Source: AC-32 sp963728765
Lineage (GTDB): Bacteria; Actinomycetota; Thermoleophilia; Gaiellales; Gaiellaceae
NCBI GenBank assembly: GCA_963728765.1
Contig: CAVSKX010000001.1
Span: forward strand, 496,001 to 560,000
Length of the DNA stretch: 64,000 nucleotides
Direction: 5' to 3'
Position 1 is the stretch's first letter. Each line of letters starts with the position of its first letter. Under the pieces are notes generated by a model. That model was given only the letters and a program-made list of their open reading frames with translations, searched no databases and was not told the origin of the DNA. Below are positions 56,067 to 63,750 of the stretch, piece after piece. A program made the translations under genes and the position numbers.

Positions 56067-56881
56067 TCGTCGCGCACATCCTCACCCCGCTCGAGGACCT
56101 CCTCCGCAACGTCCTCGAGTGGCTCGGCCCGCACGGGACGGTCGGCCTCACGTGGGCGTGGTCGATCGTCGCGCTGACGGTGATCGTCCGGCTGATCCTG
56201 GTGCCGCTGACGGTCCGTCAGATCCACTCGATGCAGAACCTCCAGCGGCACGCGCCGCAGATGAAGGAGATCCAGAAGAAGTACAAGGCCGACAAGAAGC
56301 GGCAGCAGGAAGAGTTGATGAAGTTCTACCGGGAGAACAACATCAACCCGGCCTCGTCGTGCCTGCCGCTGCTGGCGCAGTTCCCGGTCTTCATCGCGCT
56401 GTACCTGGTGCTGAAGCACTTCCCGCACGAGCCCGGCGACAACCTGACCTGGCTCGGCCTCTGGAACATCACCGACAAGGCGTCCGAGGGCTGGGGCCCG
56501 GTTCTGGTCGCGGTCTACGCGGCAAGCCAGCTGGCCTCGAGCTACTTCATGAGCGCGACCGCAGAGCGCGCGCAGCGGATCATGCTGCTGGTCCTCCCGA
56601 TCGCGTTCATCCCGTTCATCATCAACTTCAAGGTCGGGCTCGTCCTCTACTGGATGACGACCAACCTGTGGACGGTCGGCCAGGGACTGATCACACGGCG
56701 CCTGATGCCGCGCCCGCAGGCTCCGGAGCGCCGCTCGTCGCGCACGCCGCCGAAGGAGGTCGCGGCACCTGCACCCGCAGTCGCGCCGGAGCAGAAGGCC
56801 GACTCCCAGCCGGCCTCGGAGGGGTCCTCGGAGCCGCGCCGCGTCAAGCGGAAGAAGAAGAAGGCGAGACCGCGCCGATGA
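56063..56881 (+). CDS. yidC: Membrane protein insertase YidC
   Basis: This 272-residue short-form YidC/Oxa1 protein lacks the periplasmic domain of Gram-negative homologs. It has five core helices; the first lies around WAWSIVALTVIVRLILVPLT, followed by RQIHSMQNLQRHAPQMKEIQ, LPLLAQFPVFIALYLVLKHF and NFKVGLVLYWMTTNLWT. A basic Lys/Arg-rich C-tail may contact the ribosome. The GTG overlaps the yidD stop and the stop overlaps jag. Confidence 0.95.
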   Translation: MIVAHILTPLEDLLRNVLEWLGPHGTVGLTWAWSIVALTVIVRLILVPLTVRQIHSMQNLQRHAPQMKEIQKKYKADKKRQQEELMKFYRENNINPASSCLPLLAQFPVFIALYLVLKHFPHEPGDNLTWLGLWNITDKASEGWGPVLVAVYAASQLASSYFMSATAERAQRIMLLVLPIAFIPFIINFKVGLVLYWMTTNLWTVGQGLITRRLMPRPQAPERRSSRTPPKEVAAPAPAVAPEQKADSQPASEGSSEPRRVKRKKKKARPRR

Positions 56882-57564
56882 CCGAGGCTCTCCAGGTCGA
56901 GGCGACGGGCGAGACGGTCGGCGAGGCGAAGTGGGCGGCGCTGCGCGAGCTCGAGAAGCTGCATCCCGGGATCGACAAGTCCGCGGTCAAGTTCCAGGTC
57001 GTCTCGGAGGGCGAGCGCGGGCTGCTCGGCGTCGGCTACGCGCCGGCGCGGGTCGTCGCGTCCGTCGACGCAGAGGCAGTTGCCGAGCCTGTGCCGGCGG
57101 AGCCGGTCGACGAGAGCGAGCAGGCGAGCGAGGTGCGCGACGTGGTCGAGCGGATCCTCGAGGCGATCGGTGTGCAGGCGCGGATCGAGATCGTGGAGAC
57201 CGGCGAGACGGTGACCGCGACCATCGTCGGGCGGGAGCTCGGGCTGGCGATCGGGAAGCACGGCCAGACGATCGACGCGATCCAGTACCTCGCGAACGCG
57301 GTGGTCTGGCGCGGCCGCGGCGACGAGCGCAAGGCCGTTGTGGTCGACGCTGCGGGGTACCGCGGACGGCGCGAGGCGACGCTCGATGCGCTGGCGAAAC
57401 GCAGCGCGGAACGGGCGATCTCGTCGGGCCGGTCGGTGGAGCTCGACCCGATGACCGCGGTCGAGCGCAAGGTGGTCCACCTGGCGCTGAAGGAGACCGA
57501 CGGCGTCGTCACGCGCAGCGAGGGCACCGAGCCGAACCGCTTCGTCGTGATCGATCCCGTGTGA
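56878..57564 (+). CDS. jag: RNA-binding protein Jag/KhpB
   Basis: This 228-residue protein has an N-terminal Jag_N domain (VEATGETVGEAKWAALRELE), a short acidic linker, a KH domain with GRELGLAIGKHGQTIDAIQYL, and a C-terminal R3H domain (DPMTAVERKVVHLALKE). KhpB proteins bind RNA broadly and affect cell-wall growth in other bacteria. The ATG overlaps the yidC stop as ATGA. Confidence 0.93.
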   Translation: MTEALQVEATGETVGEAKWAALRELEKLHPGIDKSAVKFQVVSEGERGLLGVGYAPARVVASVDAEAVAEPVPAEPVDESEQASEVRDVVERILEAIGVQARIEIVETGETVTATIVGRELGLAIGKHGQTIDAIQYLANAVVWRGRGDERKAVVVDAAGYRGRREATLDALAKRSAERAISSGRSVELDPMTAVERKVVHLALKETDGVVTRSEGTEPNRFVVIDPV

Positions 57565-58136
57565 TCGATCGCTGGCTCGTCGATCTCGTCGCGACACCAG
57601 GACTGACGGCCGTCTCCGGCGACGAGGCGCGGCGCGTGCACGTCGAGGAGAGCCTCGCCGCGCTGCGCGTGGTGCAGCGGTTCGAGGGGCCGGTCGTCGA
57701 CGTCGGTTCCGGCGGAGGCGCACCGGGGATCCCACTCGCGCACGCGTTGCCCGATCGTGAGGTGACGCTGCTCGAGGCGACTCGGCGGAAGTGCGACTTC
57801 CTCGAGCGCTGGGCCCGCGAGTTGCCCAACGCGCACGTCGTCTGCGGCCGCGCGGAGGAGCAGCCGGTCGACTCGTGGGGCGTTGCCGTGGCGAAGGCGC
57901 TCGCGCCGCCGCCGGTGGCGGCCGAGTGGTGCCTCCCGCTCGTCACACCCGGTGGCGCGGCGGTGCTCTACGTCGGCCCGACGGCGCAGGCCGACAGGGT
58001 CGCGCTCGTTGCCGAGCAACTCGCCGCGGAGCTCGAAGAGTCACCGCCCGGGCTGCTCGTCCTGCGCAAGCTCGGGCCGACTCCGCCGGGCTTTCCGAGG
58101 CGGCCTGGCGTGGCCAGGAAACGTCCGCTGGCGTAG
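57561..58136 (+). CDS. rsmG: 16S rRNA (guanine527-N7)-methyltransferase
   Basis: RsmG (GidB) methylates G527 of 16S rRNA. The 191-residue SAM enzyme has VVDVGSGGGAPGIPLAHALP (SAM loop), VTLLEATRRKCDFLERWAREL and VCGRAEEQPVDSWGVAVAKA. The GTG overlaps the jag stop codon. It ends 13 bases before parA. Confidence 0.93.
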   Translation: MIDRWLVDLVATPGLTAVSGDEARRVHVEESLAALRVVQRFEGPVVDVGSGGGAPGIPLAHALPDREVTLLEATRRKCDFLERWARELPNAHVVCGRAEEQPVDSWGVAVAKALAPPPVAAEWCLPLVTPGGAAVLYVGPTAQADRVALVAEQLAAELEESPPGLLVLRKLGPTPPGFPRRPGVARKRPLA

Positions 58137-58149
58137 CTAGCGTGGACGC

Positions 58150-58905
58150 ATGCCCGGCCGGGTCTATGCGCTTGCCAACCAGAAGGGCGGCGTCGGCAAG
58201 ACGACGACCGCGATCAACCTCGCTGCCTGTCTCGCCGAGGCCGGTGAGCGCACGCTCGTGGTCGACCTCGATCCGCAGGCGAACGCCACCTCCGGGCTGG
58301 GCGAGCGCGCAAACGGAAGTTCGTCCCTCGACCTGCTCGACGGGATCGCGCTCCGGCAACTCGCCGAGCCGACGCGCTTCGCACGCCTCGACCTGGTGCC
58401 GGCGAAGGCGGAGCTGGCAGGTGCCGTGGTGGAGCTCTCGCGCCGCGGTGACGGAGAGCGCTACCTGGCCGACGCGCTCACCGGCGCAACGGACGACTAC
58501 GCGTTCGTGTTCGTCGACTGCCCGCCATCGCTCGGGCCGCTGACGGTCAACGCCCTTGCGGCCGCCGACCGCGTACTCGTGCCGGTGCAGGCCGAGTACT
58601 ACGCGCTCGAGGGGCTCGCGCAGCTGATCGGCTCGGTCGAGCTCGTTCGCTCGCGGCTGAACCCGCGGCTCGCGCTCGGCGGCGTGCTGCTGACGATGGT
58701 CGACCGGCGCACGCGGCTCGCAGCCGACGTCGCCGCCGAGGTGCGCCGGCACTTCGGCGAGCTCGTGTTCCGCGCCTCGGTGCCCCGCTCGGTACGCGTC
58801 GCGGAGGCGCCGAGCCACGGCTTGCCAGTCACGGCCTTCGATCGCGCGTCTGCCGGCGCCGACGCCTACTGGAAGGTGGCGATGGAGCTTGTCGGCCGCT
58901 CCTGA
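58150..58905 (+). CDS. parA: Chromosome partitioning ATPase ParA
   Basis: This 251-residue ParA/Soj drives origin segregation with ParB. The deviant Walker A is LANQKGGVGKTTTAINLA, A' is VVDLDPQANATSGLG, and Walker B is VFVDCPPSLGPLTVNAL. TAGCGT lies six bases before the ATG. parB overlaps its end by 17 bases. Confidence 0.95.
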   Translation: MPGRVYALANQKGGVGKTTTAINLAACLAEAGERTLVVDLDPQANATSGLGERANGSSSLDLLDGIALRQLAEPTRFARLDLVPAKAELAGAVVELSRRGDGERYLADALTGATDDYAFVFVDCPPSLGPLTVNALAAADRVLVPVQAEYYALEGLAQLIGSVELVRSRLNPRLALGGVLLTMVDRRTRLAADVAAEVRRHFGELVFRASVPRSVRVAEAPSHGLPVTAFDRASAGADAYWKVAMELVGRS

Positions 58906-59782
58906 GAAACGGCGCGGCCTCGGCCGCGGGCTCGAGCTGCTGGTCGGCGGACCGGGTGAGCCGGAGCTCGCGCACCTGCCTCTCGAGACGATCCACGCGA
59001 ACCCGCGCCAGCCGCGGAAGCGCTTCGACCACGAGTCGACATCCGCCCTCGCGGACTCGATTCGTGCCCAGGGACTCGTGCAGCCGGTGGTCGTGCGGCC
59101 GCGCGAGGCCGGCGGATTCGAGCTGATCGCTGGTGAGCGCCGCTGGCGCGCAGCGCGGGAAGCCCGGCTGCCGACAGTGCCGGCGCTCGTGCGCGAGGCC
59201 GACGACCGCGACACGCTGCTCCTCGGCCTCGTCGAGAACGTCGCGCGCGAGGAGCTTTCGGCGGTCGAGGAAGCGAGGGCCTACGCGCTGCTGCTGGACG
59301 AGTTCGAGCTCTCCCTCGGTGACCTCGCCGAGCGGGTGGGCAAGGCGAAGCCGACGGTGTCGAACCGCCTGCGCCTGCTCGAGCTTCCCGACGACGTGCT
59401 CGGCCTCGTCGAGCGCGGCGACCTGACCGAGGGGCACGCGCGCGCGGTGCTGGCCGTTCCCGATCACGAAGGCCGGCGTCGCCTCGCGCGCCAGATCGTC
59501 CGTCGCGGAATGTCGGTGCGCGCGGCCGAGCGCGCGGCCCGCTGGGCCGGCGCCAGGACGAAGCCCCGCAAGGTGCCGAAGGTCGACCCGGCGCTCGCGA
59601 AGCGTGTGTGCAAGGCGGCCGAGCTCGTGACCGGCTTCCCGGCCCGCATCGCCTCCGGGCGGCTGGAGATCGCCTTCACGGACGAGACCGAGCTCGCCGA
59701 GCTGGCTGAAGCGCTCGAGCGTTTCGCCCGGGCAACGCCCGAGCGCCTTGAGACGGCGCCACAAGCGTCGCCTCGGCCGTAA
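58889..59782 (+). CDS. parB: Chromosome partitioning protein ParB
   Basis: This 297-residue ParB is a CTPase clamp that loads at parS. It has RGLGRGLELLVGG, IHANPRQPRKRFD, the CTP-binding GFELIAGERRWRAAREA and LLGLVENVAREELSAVEEA. The helix-turn-helix is LAERVGKAKPTVSNRLRLLE. The start is TTG 58889 inside parA. I saw no clear parS site in the window. Confidence 0.94.
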   Translation: MSAAPEKRRGLGRGLELLVGGPGEPELAHLPLETIHANPRQPRKRFDHESTSALADSIRAQGLVQPVVVRPREAGGFELIAGERRWRAAREARLPTVPALVREADDRDTLLLGLVENVAREELSAVEEARAYALLLDEFELSLGDLAERVGKAKPTVSNRLRLLELPDDVLGLVERGDLTEGHARAVLAVPDHEGRRRLARQIVRRGMSVRAAERAARWAGARTKPRKVPKVDPALAKRVCKAAELVTGFPARIASGRLEIAFTDETELAELAEALERFARATPERLETAPQASPRP

Positions 59783-59815
59783 CCGAAGACAGCGGAGGGG
59801 CGTTGGACCCTCTGA

Positions 59816-60064
59816 ATGCTGCAAGCCCTCCACGACAACCTCGAGTCCTTCGAGGCGATCAACCAGGACGACGTCACACGCGACCTCGTCCTGCGCATGG
59901 CTGCCCTCTCGCAGGCAGGGAAGCTCGGCCCGTTCCTGTTCGAGCTCGAGCGCGACGCAGAGCTCGACGACCTGACCAAGGGCACCCTCGCCGAGATCGC
60001 GAACGACCAGAGCTTCCTCCTCGCGGTCGAGGACTACCTCGTCCGCACCGAGATCGCCCATTGA
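59816..60064 (+). CDS. Small hypothetical protein
   Basis: This 82-residue acidic, helical protein (HDNLESFEAINQDDVTRDLV near the start) has no signal or membrane segment. It follows parB by 33 bases in the same direction, so it may be co-transcribed with parAB. I do not recognise the family. Confidence 0.6.
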   Translation: MLQALHDNLESFEAINQDDVTRDLVLRMAALSQAGKLGPFLFELERDAELDDLTKGTLAEIANDQSFLLAVEDYLVRTEIAH

Positions 60065-60080
60065 CCGCTGTCTAACCGAT

Positions 60081-60115
60081 CAGTGGCGTCAGCTCCGTAG
60101 AGCAAGACGCTACTG
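60081..60115 (+). promoter_or_regulatory. Long hairpin upstream of small secreted protein
   Basis: CAGTGGCGTC (60081-60090) pairs with GACGCTACTG (60106-60115) with one wobble; the loop contains an inner GCTC/GAGC stem. No T-run follows. It may be the terminator of the gene before or a leader element of the gene at 60150. Confidence 0.45.
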
Positions 60116-60149
60116 ACGGAAGGATGATGAGGATCTGGTCATCGCAGGG

Positions 60150-60401
60150 ATGCTCGTGATCGCGGCCGCCGTCCTGGCCGCGCTCGCCCCGGCCGCCGCC
60201 GCCGACGGGACGGTGACGGTGACGATCAACGGGAACGACGGGCACATCACCGCTCCCGGCCAGGGAACGATCTTCGCGGCCGTCGGGAAGCTCGTCTACA
60301 TCGCAGACCCGGGCGACGTGCTCACGCCGCTCGAGATCGTCAAGTCGACCGGCCGCCAGGATCCCAGCCAGTTCCCGGCGACCTGTGACGGTCTCTCCTA
60401 G
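60150..60401 (+). CDS. Small secreted hypothetical protein
   Basis: The 83-residue product has a signal peptide (LVIAAAVLAALAPAAAADG) and a mature part of about 65 residues with one Cys near the C-terminus. No family is recognised. No Shine-Dalgarno sequence is obvious. The stop TAG shares CTAG with the convergent CGNR gene. Confidence 0.55.
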   Translation: MLVIAAAVLAALAPAAAADGTVTVTINGNDGHITAPGQGTIFAAVGKLVYIADPGDVLTPLEIVKSTGRQDPSQFPATCDGLS

Positions 60402-61006
60402 CTCCCCCTCACTCCCCTCGCGTCCCGCCTCTTCCTCTCCGAGGAGGCGGGACGTGCCCTTCGGCGCTCGCGGTACTGCGCCTGGGCGACGCGGTCGGCG
60501 CAGAGGGTGCAGCAGTAGCGCCGCGTCCGGTTGCGGCTGCGGTCGACGAACGCGCACCGACACGGCGCTCCGGCGCAGCGGCCGAACCGCTGCCAGCCGA
60601 GCTCCTGGAAGGCTTCGAGCAGCCCCGCGGTCGCGTATGCCGCCACCGCCGGCAGGCCGTCGCCCTTGTCGGGCCAGGTCCGGAGCCGCCAGCCCTTCCC
60701 GTTGCGCTCGAGTGCCGGCGGAGTACCGTACTCGCGCGCGAGCTCGTTGAGGAGTGCCGCCGCCTCTTCCTCGCCGGGGGCGTCGAAGAGGCGGTCGAGG
60801 CGGGCGCGGAGCTCGCGTACACGGTCGACGTCGTCGTCGCGCAGTCGCTGCGCGGCCGTCTCGAGGCCGTGCCATTCGAGCCAGACGCGCACGTCACCGA
60901 GGCCCTCGATCAGGTCGGGGTCGGGATGGAGCTCGTCCCAGGTGTTGACGAGGTCGACGGCGACCGCCAGTCCGGAGCCGCGGGTTTCGTCGCGTGTCAG
61001 GGGCAT
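60398..61006 (-). CDS. CGNR zinc-finger/ABATE-domain regulator
   Basis: This 202-residue protein has an N-terminal ABATE-type domain (VAVDLVNTWDEL) and a C-terminal CGNR-like zinc finger. The finger is GRCAGAPCRCAFVDRSRNRT followed by RRYCCTLCADRVAQAQYR, with four metal Cys in C-x4-C and C-x2-C pairs; the CGNR motif itself is CTLC. Such proteins are presumed transcription regulators in actinobacteria. The ATG at 61006 lies near a TACCGT element. Confidence 0.83.
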   Translation of the reverse strand: MPLTRDETRGSGLAVAVDLVNTWDELHPDPDLIEGLGDVRVWLEWHGLETAAQRLRDDDVDRVRELRARLDRLFDAPGEEEAAALLNELAREYGTPPALERNGKGWRLRTWPDKGDGLPAVAAYATAGLLEAFQELGWQRFGRCAGAPCRCAFVDRSRNRTRRYCCTLCADRVAQAQYRERRRARPASSERKRRDARGVRGS

Positions 61007-61058
61007 TCCGCGTACACGGTATTGACAGCACCGCCCCTCACGCGCTGCAATCGACGTG

Positions 61059-62024
61059 ATGCCGCCGTTCCCGAGGCCGCGTTTCGACTTCACGTACGAC
61101 CTGGCGCATGAGCGTGCGGCGCTGCGGGCGTACCGGCGCGACAAGCCCGGCCGCCAGATCCCGGCGAAGGCGAAGGACCGCCTGTTGATCGGCACCTGGA
61201 ACGTGGCCAACCTCGGCGTCCAGGACCGGCTCGACGACGATTACGCCCTGATCGCAGAGGTGATCAGCTGGTTCGACCTCGTCGCGGTGCAGGAGGTGAA
61301 CGACGACCTGCGCGGGATCCTGGCCATCCACGATCACCTGCCGAGCCGCTACGACCTGCTCTTCTCGGACGCGTCGGGGAACCGCGAGCGGCAGGCGTTC
61401 CTGTACGACAGCCGCAAGGTGAAGCGGCTGCGCGAGGTCGGTCGCGTGGCGATCCCGCCTAGCCAGCTGCCCAGGATCGCACGGCAAGGGACGACCACAC
61501 CGTTCACGGGGTTCGACCGGGGCCCGTACCTGGCGAGCTTCGAGGCCGGCGCCTTCCGCTTCGCCCTCCTGAACGTGCACCTCTTCTTCGGCTCGGACGC
61601 GCCCGATGACCTCGACCGCCGGACCCTCGAGACGTTTGCCGTCGCCTGGTGGGCCGACCGGGTGCACCGCGACGCGAACTCCTACGTCGTCGACGTCGTT
61701 CCGCTCGGCGACTTCAACCTGCCGATGGCCGTGCCGGGCGACCGCATCTTCGACGCCCTCGTCGCGCTCGGCCTCGAGACGCCGCCGCACAGCTCGATGA
61801 TCGGCTCGGCGATCGCCTCCGACAACCACTACGACCAGATCGCGTTTTTCCCGGGCACCACGAAGGACCGTTTCACCGGCCAGTGCAACGTGTTCGATTT
61901 CGACGGCGCCCTCTTCCAGGACCTCTGGAACGACCCGCAGCGAACGCAGTCCCAGTTCCGCGGCTACGTGAAGTACCACATCTCGGACCACCGGCCGTTG
62001 TGGGCCGAGTTCGCAACTGCGTGA
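61059..62024 (+). CDS. Endonuclease/exonuclease/phosphatase-family protein
   Basis: This 321-residue EEP-fold hydrolase has LLIGTWNVANLG (metal Asn), VAVQEVNDDL (metal Glu), VVPLGDFNLPM (DxN) and HISDHRPLWAEF (catalytic Asp-His). It could be a DNA/RNA nuclease or phosphodiesterase. There is no signal peptide. A GTG immediately before the ATG is an alternative start. It ends six bases from the tRNA. Confidence 0.85.
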   Translation: MPPFPRPRFDFTYDLAHERAALRAYRRDKPGRQIPAKAKDRLLIGTWNVANLGVQDRLDDDYALIAEVISWFDLVAVQEVNDDLRGILAIHDHLPSRYDLLFSDASGNRERQAFLYDSRKVKRLREVGRVAIPPSQLPRIARQGTTTPFTGFDRGPYLASFEAGAFRFALLNVHLFFGSDAPDDLDRRTLETFAVAWWADRVHRDANSYVVDVVPLGDFNLPMAVPGDRIFDALVALGLETPPHSSMIGSAIASDNHYDQIAFFPGTTKDRFTGQCNVFDFDGALFQDLWNDPQRTQSQFRGYVKYHISDHRPLWAEFATA

Positions 62025-62030
62025 GGAGAT

Positions 62031-62103
62031 GGGCGATCGTGGATTCGAACCACGGACCTCCGCCTTATCAGAGCGGCGCTCTAACCAACTGAGCTAATCG
62101 CCC
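62031..62103 (-). tRNA. tRNA-Ile (anticodon GAT)
   Basis: The minus strand folds as a 73-base tRNA: acceptor GGGCGAT/ATCGCCC, D-arm GCTCAGTTGGTTAGAGC, anticodon loop CTGATAA with GAT, variable loop AGGTC, and T-arm GTGGTTCGAATCCAC. The 3' CCA is not encoded. It is not linked to an rRNA operon in this window. Confidence 0.97.
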
Positions 62104-62131
62104 GGGCGCGGCCAGTGTAGCCGCACCAAGC

Positions 62132-62214
62132 CGAGGCATCGCTTGCGATGCTGTCATCAAGACGCACGCGCTGTGCCCGTGCGTTCGTCTGAGACGCCGA
62201 CCAGGAGCGATCGC
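62132..62214 (+). repeat. Family A hairpin repeat, copy 6
   Basis: GAGGCATCGCTTGCGATGCT forms the core hairpin. The second hairpin ACGCACG/CGTGCGT is perfect, then TCGTCTGAGACGCCGACC and a tail like that of copy 5 follow. It lies between the tRNA and a small gene; here it does not begin at a stop codon. Confidence 0.7.
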
Positions 62215-62282
62215 CAAGACGACTCGGGTCAGGGATGTCGGACCGGCAAAAGGTCGCCGATGGGCGTCTAAGCAACTGCGGT

Positions 62283-62468
62283 ATGAAGATCGGCGACCTC
62301 GTCCTCCACGACGGCCGGCGGTACTACCTGCGCGGCCTCGATCCCATGAGCGTGCCCGACCGGCAGGCGATACTCGAGGACGCGCTTACGGGTGAGGCGC
62401 GCATGGTCCCGGTCGACGAGATCGAGCCTTTGCCGCCCGGAGAGAGGCCCCCTCTGCGCGGAGTTTGA
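62283..62468 (+). CDS. Small hypothetical protein
   Basis: This 61-residue soluble protein (MKIGDLVLHDGRRYYLRGLD at the start) has a probable small beta-barrel character and an acidic/proline C-terminus. An in-frame start at 62235 would extend it through a poorly coding segment, so I prefer the inner ATG. It is followed at once by the bifunctional nuclease gene. The family is not recognised. Confidence 0.6.
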   Translation: MKIGDLVLHDGRRYYLRGLDPMSVPDRQAILEDALTGEARMVPVDEIEPLPPGERPPLRGV

Positions 62469-62485
62469 GCCGGTACCCTGCGGCT

Positions 62486-62512
62486 ATGATCGAAGCCCGG
62501 GACGACGCCTGA
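62486..62512 (+). CDS. Possible 8-codon upstream ORF before the nuclease gene
   Basis: ATG 62486 lies 6 bases after TACCCT. The frame encodes MIEARDDA, and its TGA overlaps the nuclease ATG as TGATG, so ribosomes starting leaderless here could re-initiate on the real gene. Confidence 0.4.
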   Translation: MIEARDDA

Positions 62513-63009
62513 TGTACGAGATGGTCATCTACGGCGTGAGCTTCGACCTGGTCGGCAAGCAGCCGATCGTCCTGCTGAAGACCGCCGACGGGAACAAGTT
62601 CCTCCCCATCTGGATCGGGCATCCCGAGGCGGCCGCGATCCTGATGAAGCTCCAGGGCGCGAGCACCCCGCGCCCGATGACGCACGATCTCGTCACGGAC
62701 ATGCTCGCCCAGCTCGATGCCCAGGTCACCCGGATCACGGTGACCGAGCTGAAGGAGAACACCTTCTACGCCAGCATCACCGTGCAGCAGGACGGCTCGG
62801 AGATCGAGATCGACTCCCGCCCGTCCGACGCGATCGCCCTCGCGGTGCGGGCCGAGGCGCCGATCTTCGCCGCCGAGGACGTGATCGAGGAATCCGCGAT
62901 CGAGTTCGAGGGCGAGGACGTGAACGAGGAGGAGATCGTCTCCGAGTTCAAGCAGTTCCTCGAGCACGTCACGCCCGACGAGTTCGCCGAGACGTCCGAC
63001 GACGACTGA
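62512..63009 (+). CDS. Bifunctional nuclease (BFN) family protein
   Basis: This 165-residue DUF151/BFN-domain protein has VIYGVSFDLVGKQPIVLLKT, FLPIWIGHPEAAAILMKLQG, PMTHDLVTDML and RPSDAIALAVRAEAPIF. The domain is linked to DNase/RNase activity in a few homologs. The C-terminal tail is very acidic (EGEDVNEEEIVSEF). The start overlaps the 8-codon frame. Confidence 0.9.
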   Translation: MYEMVIYGVSFDLVGKQPIVLLKTADGNKFLPIWIGHPEAAAILMKLQGASTPRPMTHDLVTDMLAQLDAQVTRITVTELKENTFYASITVQQDGSEIEIDSRPSDAIALAVRAEAPIFAAEDVIEESAIEFEGEDVNEEEIVSEFKQFLEHVTPDEFAETSDDD

Positions 63010-63012
63010 GGC

Positions 63013-63297
63013 CTAGGCGCCGTCGCTGCGCTCGACCTCGCGTTTGGTGAGCGCGAGGATCGCTTCGAAGAGCTCGTGCAGGCCCTCCCCGGAGAGGGGC
63101 CCCCGGTTCGCGCGCGCGAGGTACTGCAACATCCACTCCTCGCGCTCGGGGTCCACGAACGAGAGCCCGCGCGACTCCTTGTAGCCCTTCAGCCGCGCGA
63201 CGAGCTTCAGGCGAGCGTTGATCGCCTCGACGATCGCCCGGTCGTTGTCGGAGATCTCTTCCCGCAGCTGGCGGATCAAAGGGTCGTTCTCGCTCAT
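63013..63297 (-). CDS. Chorismate mutase, AroQ type
   Basis: This 94-residue helical protein has the AroQ pattern: LIRQLREEISDNDRAIVEAI, NARLKLVARLKGYK, then a third helix from FVDPEREEWMLQYL. It would convert chorismate to prephenate for Phe/Tyr synthesis, or serve another role if secreted, but no signal is present. AAGGAAGG precedes the ATG, which overlaps the upstream stop. Confidence 0.85.
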   Translation of the reverse strand: MSENDPLIRQLREEISDNDRAIVEAINARLKLVARLKGYKESRGLSFVDPEREEWMLQYLARANRGPLSGEGLHELFEAILALTKREVERSDGA

Positions 63298-63725
63298 GGC
63301 CTTCCTTGCAGCTTGACGTAGACGGGTCTCTTCGTGCTTCGGATCGCGACGGCGCGGTACGGGTACGTGACCCGGGCCTCGACCGGATCTCCCAGTGACG
63401 GCGCCCGCTCCCGCACGATGACGTCGACCTCTCGGCGCCGCTCCACGACGCGCACGATCCGAAGCGAGTAGCCGGTGCTCGAGCGGGGACCGAGCGAGAT
63501 CACGACCACCTGCTCTCGCGACCAGTCCACGCGGGGCGGGCGGGGCGCGCGGCCCGGCATCGTCGCTTCGAGCAGCCGCTCCAGCGGGGCCGGCGAGCGG
63601 TAGACGGCGGTGACCTTGCGCGTGAACTCGACGCGGCCGAGCTGCGGGTTCAGGTCCCGCCAGGCCACGTCGTGCTCGCCGCCCCCGCCCCACCATGCAT
63701 AGCCGAGCCACGCGAGTGCCGCCAC
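63294..63725 (-). CDS. PrcB-like secreted/membrane-anchored protein
   Basis: This 143-residue protein has an N-terminal hydrophobic segment (LAWLGYAWW) and a later part resembling PrcB_C domains: VDWSREQVVVISLGPRSSTG and YSLRIVRVVERRREVDVIV. Such domains are found in exported proteins with protease-associated roles. The hydrophobic segment extends upstream of the GTG in frame, so a CTG about 15 bases earlier is also possible. It overlaps chorismate mutase by four bases. Confidence 0.65.
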   Translation of the reverse strand: MAALAWLGYAWWGGGGEHDVAWRDLNPQLGRVEFTRKVTAVYRSPAPLERLLEATMPGRAPRPPRVDWSREQVVVISLGPRSSTGYSLRIVRVVERRREVDVIVRERAPSLGDPVEARVTYPYRAVAIRSTKRPVYVKLQGRP

Positions 63726-63750
63726 GGCGACCGCGGCCAGCGCGACGGCG

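Noticed and set aside
58150..59782. parS site near parAB
   Set aside because: I looked for the canonical parS palindrome around TTCACGTGAA and found none I could support in this window.
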